Assembly (NCBI GenBank): GCA_025362825.1
Contig: JANYFF010000522.1
Span: forward strand, 1 to 10,390
Source: Polaromonas sp.
GTDB lineage: Bacteria; Pseudomonadota; Gammaproteobacteria; Burkholderiales; Burkholderiaceae_C
Direction of reading: 5' to 3'
DNA: 10,390 bases
Position 1 is the stretch's first letter. Every line of letters begins with the position of its first letter. The notes under the pieces were generated by a model. The model did not search any database, was not told the DNA's origin, and saw nothing but the letters and a program-made list of their open reading frames with translations. This document shows, one piece after another, positions 9,401-10,390 of this stretch. Both the position numbers and the translations under genes were made by a program.

Positions 9401-10390
9401 TCGCTGGCGCCGCTGCTGCCCTGCTGCTTGGCATTATTGATAACAATCTGGTTGCTCAGCAAGTTGCTAACGCTGATATCCCCTATGTCCAGATTAGCCA
9501 GTTGGCCGCTAAAGTAAATGTTGTAGCTGTGCCCGACACCACCGTTCTTGGCAAAGCTCTGGTCAAAACTGACGGTGATGTTCTTGGGGCTGGTATTGAG
9601 GAGCTTGGCAATGGCCTGCTTGATATAGCGCTGATTATTTTCAATGTCGTTGTTCACAAAGTTTGTGACAACAGTCTTGCCGCCCATTGACAGCTCATAA
9701 AAGCCCTTAGTCGTATACGGCGTGAGGAAATTAATCGACTTGATTTCGCTGCCACTGAAGCTGACCGCAGCCGACTCCTGGCTCACGCCGGCTTGCACCG
9801 CAGCAGGAGCCGCGCCAACCACATCCAGCGTCAAACGCTGTACTTCATCAATACCGGCTTTTGCTTGGGTGTCGACGGAAACGCTACCGTCAGCGCTAAG
9901 GAATACGCTAAAGTTTCCCGGCACGGTTGGCTGGGTAAAGGTAATCGTGTTTGATTCGGTCTTGCCGGGCACACCTTGGGTCACTGTGCCAATGTCTATA
10001 GTTACGGGCAACGGATCGGCGCTCAGCGTCTGTATAAGCAACCGCTTAATTTCATTCGCACCGGCCTTCGCAGCTGTGCTTTGGGTGACGGTCGTGGTAA
10101 CGGTTGCGGCCGCGGCGGCAACGCTAATGCCCGTCACATCTACGCCAGCCAGTTGGGCGACGAACTCAATCACATATCCGTCATAACGGTTACCGGTGAC
10201 CAATACATTGCCAATGCCAACTCCGGCGAGGGATTCGATGGCGGCTGTTAATGCGCTGATGATTTGCTCGTTGGTTTGTTTGCCCGTCAGGTTGATGGCC
10301 GCACTGCCAGCGGCATGGCTACCGTTAGCGCTGATTTGAAACGTCAGCGTGCCGACCATATCGACCGGTACATCGAGCTGCAAACGGGTG
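1..10390 (-). CDS. Giant cysteine-free repeat protein, internal fragment (probable secreted or surface adhesin-like protein)
   Basis: One reading frame stays open across the entire window on the minus strand, giving 3,463 codons with neither its start nor its stop inside. The translation is coherent throughout: two different tandem-repeat arrays and a Leu/Pro-rich insert all lie in this same frame, and repeat spacings are whole codons. I found no cysteine in the hand translation, and there are no long hydrophobic membrane segments or catalytic motifs. Four 12-residue EF-hand/dockerin-type loops suggest Ca2+ binding. Known giant bacterial exoproteins (type I secreted adhesins, LEPR-XLL-type giant proteins) share this make-up: thousands of residues, no Cys, beta-rich repeats, Ca2+ loops. 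Surface or secreted location and an adhesive or matrix role are inferences. No signal peptide, RTX nonapeptide block or anchor is visible, because both termini are missing. The exact family is not recognised, so no symbol is given. That the ORF is real is nearly certain; the function is weakly supported. Confidence 0.95.
433..1098 (-). repeat. Array-2 unit 9
   Basis: Residues 3098-3319. The head is A-K-V-G-Y-A-Q-I-N-L-A-G-F-V-Q-L. Y-G-F-I-G-V-G-T-Y leads into an acidic loop at 880-915, then V-G-L-A-I-Q-N-L-N-V-G-L. The K-F-x-A-L-K segment is replaced by V-G-V-Y-I-A-A-Q-A. The closing part is longer than usual (I-D-F-S-K-S-N-W near 585, then P-T-G-N-P-S-H-P-I-V-L-D-Y near 470). Confidence 0.75.
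880..915 (-). other. EF-hand/dockerin-type Ca2+ loop in unit 9
   Basis: The loop reads D-T-N-N-N-G-R-I-D-S-G-D. Asp1, Asn3, Asn5, Gly6, Ile8, Asp9 and Asp12 fit the 12-residue calcium loop pattern. It occupies the same place in its unit as the loops of units 1, 3 and 5, which supports a conserved structural role. Confidence 0.7.
1099..1758 (-). repeat. Array-2 unit 8
   Basis: Residues 2878-3097. The head is L-D-I-G-M-A-N-I-Q-V-S-E-F-L-S-L-R-G-S. F-A-G-V-G-G-P-Y near 1540 is followed by an extended, Gly/Pro-rich variant of the acidic loop ending P-D-G-Y-L-D-S-I near 1456. V-G-L-V-I-D-H-V-D-F-G-L-A-I-M-T-P and K-F-I-S-A-K-A follow. A Pro/Gly insertion (P-G-G-P-I-P-N, then G-P-P) near 1250-1200 lengthens the C-terminal part. 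It ends V-L-L-D-F-N-E-E-I-I-Q, close to the end of unit 5. Confidence 0.75.
1759..3651 (-). repeat. Array-2 unit 7, interrupted by a Leu/Pro-rich insert
   Basis: Residues 2247-2877. A head-like segment, I-K-V-S-A-D-L-G-I-F-D-L-F-H-I near 3640, runs into the Leu/Pro block. A second head-like segment, V-N-L-N-L-A-D-F-V-H-L-H-G-N-F near 2418, resumes the unit on the other side. The remaining 220 codons follow the array pattern: Y-T-G-L-P near 2330, F-V-G-V-G with a substituted loop at 2107-2154, V-G-F-G-L-D-K-L-D-I, F-I-S-L-T-A-H-A-N, and A-D-F-S-S-T-F. It closes with a T-G-D-P-A-K-P-V-Y-L-K-F segment. Confidence 0.75.
2425..3579 (-). repeat. Leu/Pro-rich block with P-D-L-K-L-Q-F-P repeats
   Basis: Residues 2271-2655. 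A Pro occurs roughly every 5-12 residues, usually preceded by Leu, Phe or Trp, and separated by short alternating hydrophobic runs such as L-D-L-S or F-D-F. Five copies of a W/L-P-x-L-K/R-L-Q/D-F-P motif have their conserved Leu at about 3307, 3088, 2968, 2815 and 2671, spaced 73, 40, 51 and 48 codons. Copies 1 and 2 are followed by the same S-V-A-F-P, and the plus-strand DNA there is also similar (GCAACGCTTGG shared). Glycine is scarce and Thr is rare compared with the flanks. The pattern of short strands ended by proline recalls the central repeats of eukaryotic AHNAK or periaxin, but only as an analogy. I do not recognise the family. Confidence 0.8.
3652..4218 (-). repeat. Array-2 unit 6, with a degenerate loop
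   Basis: Residues 2058-2246. The head is A-S-V-G-L-G-T-L-N-V-A-G-V-V-S-L-Q-G-G-F. F-A-G-F-N-G-P-Y leads to a remnant loop, D-A-N-G-N-L-V-T-S-G near 4010, in which Gly at position 6 is lost. The A-V-G-F-A-I-D-N-M-D-F segment follows. The closing V-D-F-K-S-S-F-like segment is not clear, and the unit ends M-S-L-D-Y-S-S-N-L-V-G. Confidence 0.7.
4219..4773 (-). repeat. Array-2 unit 5
   Basis: Residues 1873-2057. This is the shortest complete unit, with head A-K-V-S-N-A-L-L-V-I-S-E-F-V-F-I-S-G. The region between head and loop is compressed, without the long T-G-L spacer. F-V-G-L-N-G-P leads to a near-perfect dockerin-type loop at 4543-4578. K-F-T-A-L-K-A-H-A-N-G-I-G-M-V-G-F-G-D is conserved with units 7 and 8. 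It closes with L-L-D-F-S-G-E-L-I-E. Confidence 0.75.
4543..4578 (-). other. Dockerin/EF-hand-type Ca2+ loop in unit 5
   Basis: The loop reads D-T-N-G-D-G-K-I-T-T-A-D. Asp1, Asn3, Asp5, Gly6, Ile8 and Asp12 give the best match in the window to the dockerin-type calcium loop. No cohesin partner or paired second dockerin helix is visible, so this marks a structural Ca2+ site rather than a cellulosome-type dockerin. Confidence 0.75.
4774..5394 (-). repeat. Array-2 unit 4, with a substituted loop
   Basis: Residues 1666-1872. The head is V-Q-I-A-K-A-T-L-Q-I-D-Q-F-V-F-V-Q-G, then I-D-T-G-L. After F-V-G-Y-G the acidic loop is replaced by a segment with P-D-F, K-P and D-Q-P-G-L-F-G at 5077-5130. K-F-T-A-L-K-A and V-D-F-K-A-S-F-G-N-T-G-L close the unit. 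The substituted loop recurs in unit 7. Confidence 0.75.
5395..6012 (-). repeat. Array-2 unit 3
   Basis: Residues 1460-1665. The head V-S-V-G-H-A-L-V-K-V-D-D-F is nearly the same as that of unit 2. F-A-G-A-G-P-Y-F-I leads into an acidic loop at 5707-5742, followed by V-G-V-V-V-D-N-L-N-L-G. The closing segment is V-N-F-V-S-T-Y-G-A-D-G-L near 5485. All expected segments are present in order. Confidence 0.8.
5707..5742 (-). other. EF-hand-like Ca2+ loop in unit 3
   Basis: The loop reads D-T-N-N-D-G-Y-S-D-S-M-D. Asp1, Asn3, Asp5, Gly6, Asp9 and Asp12 match the EF-hand/dockerin ligand pattern, although position 8 is Ser where a hydrophobic residue is usual. It follows F-A-G-A-G-P-Y-F-I exactly as in unit 1. 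Confidence 0.65.
6013..6600 (-). repeat. Array-2 unit 2, lacking the acidic loop
   Basis: Residues 1264-1459. The head V-S-I-G-H-A-L-L-N-V-G-D-F-F and the V-D-I-V-T-G-L-P segment are well conserved, as are F-A-V-K-A-L-W and V-D-F-K-S-S-F-G-A-N-G-L near 6085. Where other units have F-x-G-x-G-P-Y plus a Ca2+ loop, this one has I-T-V-G-S-T-S-D-P-L-F-T-L near 6340. The whole loop is missing, which accounts for much of its shorter length. Confidence 0.75.
6601..7236 (-). repeat. Array-2 unit 1
   Basis: Residues 1052-1263. The head is L-K-V-G-K-A-T-L-A-I-S-D-Y, followed by V-V-T-G-L-P. The F-A-G-L-G-P-Y-F-I segment leads straight into a complete 12-residue EF-hand-like loop at 6937-6972. It closes with I-D-F-K-S-S-F-G-A-G-G near 6685. 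This is the longest uninterrupted early unit and appears intact. Confidence 0.8.
6937..6972 (-). other. EF-hand-like Ca2+ loop in unit 1
   Basis: The loop reads D-A-N-G-N-G-L-M-D-A-G-E. Position 1 Asp, 3 Asn, 5 Asn, 6 Gly, 8 Met, 9 Asp and 12 Glu fit the canonical 12-residue EF-hand loop, including the bidentate Glu at 12. Ca2+ binding is inferred from the pattern alone. No second helix is obvious, so a dockerin- or calcium-loop arrangement is more likely than a classical EF-hand. Confidence 0.7.
7237..7434 (-). other. Junction between the two repeat arrays, with a partial unit of array 2
   Basis: The segment opens with A-A-S-A-A-T-S-T-V-S-V-S-S, which aligns to the start of the B unit near 8560 (P-S-A-A-S-T-F-S-L). 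It then leaves the B pattern through a Pro/Val-rich stretch, T-P-A-V-P-A-Q near 7360. From about 7350 it matches only the closing part of an array-2 unit: V-V-D-Y-A-V-G-A-T-S-L-S-V-A-T-S-G resembles the later V-D-F-K-S-S-F-G-A-N-G-L-S-V-A-T-G. It looks like an in-frame fusion between a truncated B unit and a 5'-truncated array-2 unit. Confidence 0.55.
7435..7752 (-). repeat. Last A unit of the first array
   Basis: It carries G-E-E-Q-V-I-T-L near 7684 as its opener, F-T-L-A-L-T-Y-G-G-K-T-Y-T-A, K-A-Q-V-Q-E-A-V, G-A-N-V-N-V and L-N-F-G-G-T-L-A-G-V-D-V near 7477. No full B unit follows. The next ~28 residues resemble only the first strand of a B unit before the second array begins. Confidence 0.75.
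7753..8334 (-). repeat. A-B repeat pair 4
   Basis: The A unit has A-E-V-Q-S-I near 8275, G-T-F-T-L-S-L, A-V-Q-A-A-L-N-A-A-L-A-G-L near 8150 and V-T-F-G-G-S-L-L-G-V near 8065. The B unit has F-F-T-I-E-L-E-G, A-P-I-A-Y, K-I-G-A-G-N-V-L-V near 7870 and L-S-F-T-G-S-L near 7801. The A unit is very similar to that of pair 2, including the shared V-Q-A-A-L-N-A-A-L string. Confidence 0.8.
8335..8892 (-). repeat. A-B repeat pair 3
   Basis: The A opener is diverged to A-Q-V-Q-G-L near 8821, but the unit keeps N-Y-G-G-K-V-Y-T-T, G-A-Q-V-L-I-S and S-F-G-G-S-L-V-G-V near 8608. The B unit starts S-T-F-S-L-G-V-T-G near 8550, has S-T-A-N-V-N-V in place of G-A-G-N-V, and ends S-F-V-G-A-L-D-F-T-D-V near 8377. 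It is the shortest A-B period (181 codons to the next A motif). Confidence 0.8.
8893..9468 (-). repeat. A-B repeat pair 2
   Basis: The A unit opens with S-E-V-Q-R-V near 9400, continues with F-T-L-A-L-T-D-G-S-K-T-F and A-A-Q-V-Q-A-A-L-N-A-A-L, and closes with V-T-F-G-G-S-L near 9196. The B unit has G-T-F-T-L-S-L-N-G, S-V-G-A-G-N-V-Q-V near 9005 and F-K-G-A-L-T-G-V near 8935. This is the pair closest to the apparent consensus and a good seed for a profile. Confidence 0.8.
9469..10119 (-). repeat. Diverged A-like region followed by a B unit
   Basis: The spacing from the previous B motif (10162) to the next (9511) is 217 codons, longer than the 186-192 codons elsewhere. The extra length holds two copies of an A-unit opener: K-A-G-A-N-E-I-K-R-L at about 10051 and K-A-G-I-D-E-V-Q-R-L at about 9844, 69 codons apart. 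The usual V-Q-A-A-L and F-G-G-S-L parts of an A unit are not recognisable between them. A B unit follows at about 9708-9469, with Y-N-I-Y-F-S-G-Q-L-A-N-L in place of the standard F-x-G-A-L. A partial duplication or decayed A unit is the likely explanation. Confidence 0.65.
10120..10390 (-). repeat. First repeat unit (B type), cut by the window edge
   Basis: This unit reads G-T-L-T-F-Q-I near 10354, I-x-S-A-L-T-A-A-I-E-S-L near 10255, G-I-G-N-V-L-V near 10210 and F-V-A-Q-L-A-G-V-D-V near 10162. These match the B-unit order. Its N-terminal side is complete or nearly so, but whatever precedes it lies outside the window. Confidence 0.7.

Larger units (their letters stand above)
7435..10390 (-). 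repeat. N-proximal array of alternating A and B beta repeat units
   Basis: Residues 1-985 of the fragment form about nine units of roughly 95 residues. A units run E-V-Q, then F-T-L-x-L-x-x-G-G-K-T-Y-T, V-Q-A-A-L-N-A-A, G-A-x-V-x-V and F-G-G-S-L-x-G-V. B units run F-x-L-x-x-x-G, I-x-Y, I-x-x-A-L-x-x-L, G-A-G-N-V-x-V and F-x-G-A-L. The F of the A-type F-G-G motif occurs at 9196, 8608, 8065 and 7477, spacings of 196, 181 and 196 codons. The F of the B-type motif occurs at 9511, 8935, 8377 and 7801, spacings of 192, 186 and 192 codons. From memory, similar VQAAL/GAGNV/F-x-G-x-L repeats occur in many giant bacterial exoproteins, where they are thought to form beta-rich stalk domains. I cannot name a family accession. 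Confidence 0.85.

Noticed and set aside
9722..10186. Plus-strand open frame of 154 codons, with similar smaller ones throughout (e.g. 1513-1941, 7351-7935)
   Set aside because: These are antisense shadows of a stop-free minus frame. I saw no consistent ribosome binding site, domain pattern or spacing that would support separate genes.
1..10390. Search for a broken gene: internal stop, frameshift or IS insertion
   Set aside because: I translated each 60-base line in one frame and found no TAA, TAG or TGA. Repeat spacings are whole codons across the window, so there is no sign of decay or insertion-sequence ends.

Overview
The whole 10,390-base window lies inside one very large protein-coding gene on the minus strand. 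Read in the frame whose codons sit on plus-strand triplets 1-3, 4-6 and so on, the reverse complement is open from end to end: 3,463 sense codons with no stop. The start codon lies beyond the right edge and the stop beyond the left edge. I translated every line by hand and found no in-frame stop, no frameshift and not one cysteine codon. The protein is rich in Gly, Ala, Val, Leu, Thr, Ser and Asp with alternating hydrophobic residues. That is the profile of a giant extracellular or surface-anchored beta-rich repeat protein of a bacterium. Moderate G+C and the general style suggest an environmental Gram-negative, perhaps a proteobacterium, but no marker here proves the taxon.

Layout in protein order (high to low coordinates). 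(1) About 10390-7435 (residues 1-985) is an array of ~95-residue beta units in two alternating types, A and B, giving a ~180-196-residue A-B super-repeat. A units open with an E-V-Q motif and carry V-Q-A-A-L and F-G-G-S-L signatures. B units carry G-A-G-N-V and F-x-G-x-L signatures. (2) About 7350-1 (residues 1014-3463) is a second, unrelated array of ten ~185-222-residue units. Each has a head (G-x-A-L-x-x-x-x-F-x-x-x-x-G-x-F), an F-x-G-x-G-P-Y segment often followed by a 12-residue EF-hand/dockerin-type acidic loop, a K-F-x-A-L-K segment, and a closing V-D-F-K-S-S-F-G-A-x-G-L segment. (3) Unit 7 of this array is interrupted at about 3579-2425 (residues 2271-2655) by a Leu/Pro-rich block with five W/L-P-D-L-K-L-Q-F-P-type repeats.

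The parts read as one polypeptide: two successive repeat stalks, a proline-punctuated insert and several probable Ca2+ sites. Giant secreted adhesin or matrix protein is the most economical guess, but no secretion signal, ligand-binding head or anchor lies in the window. There are no RNA genes, mobile elements, CRISPR arrays, promoters or terminators that I can support, and no intergenic stretch. Plus-strand open frames are antisense shadows.
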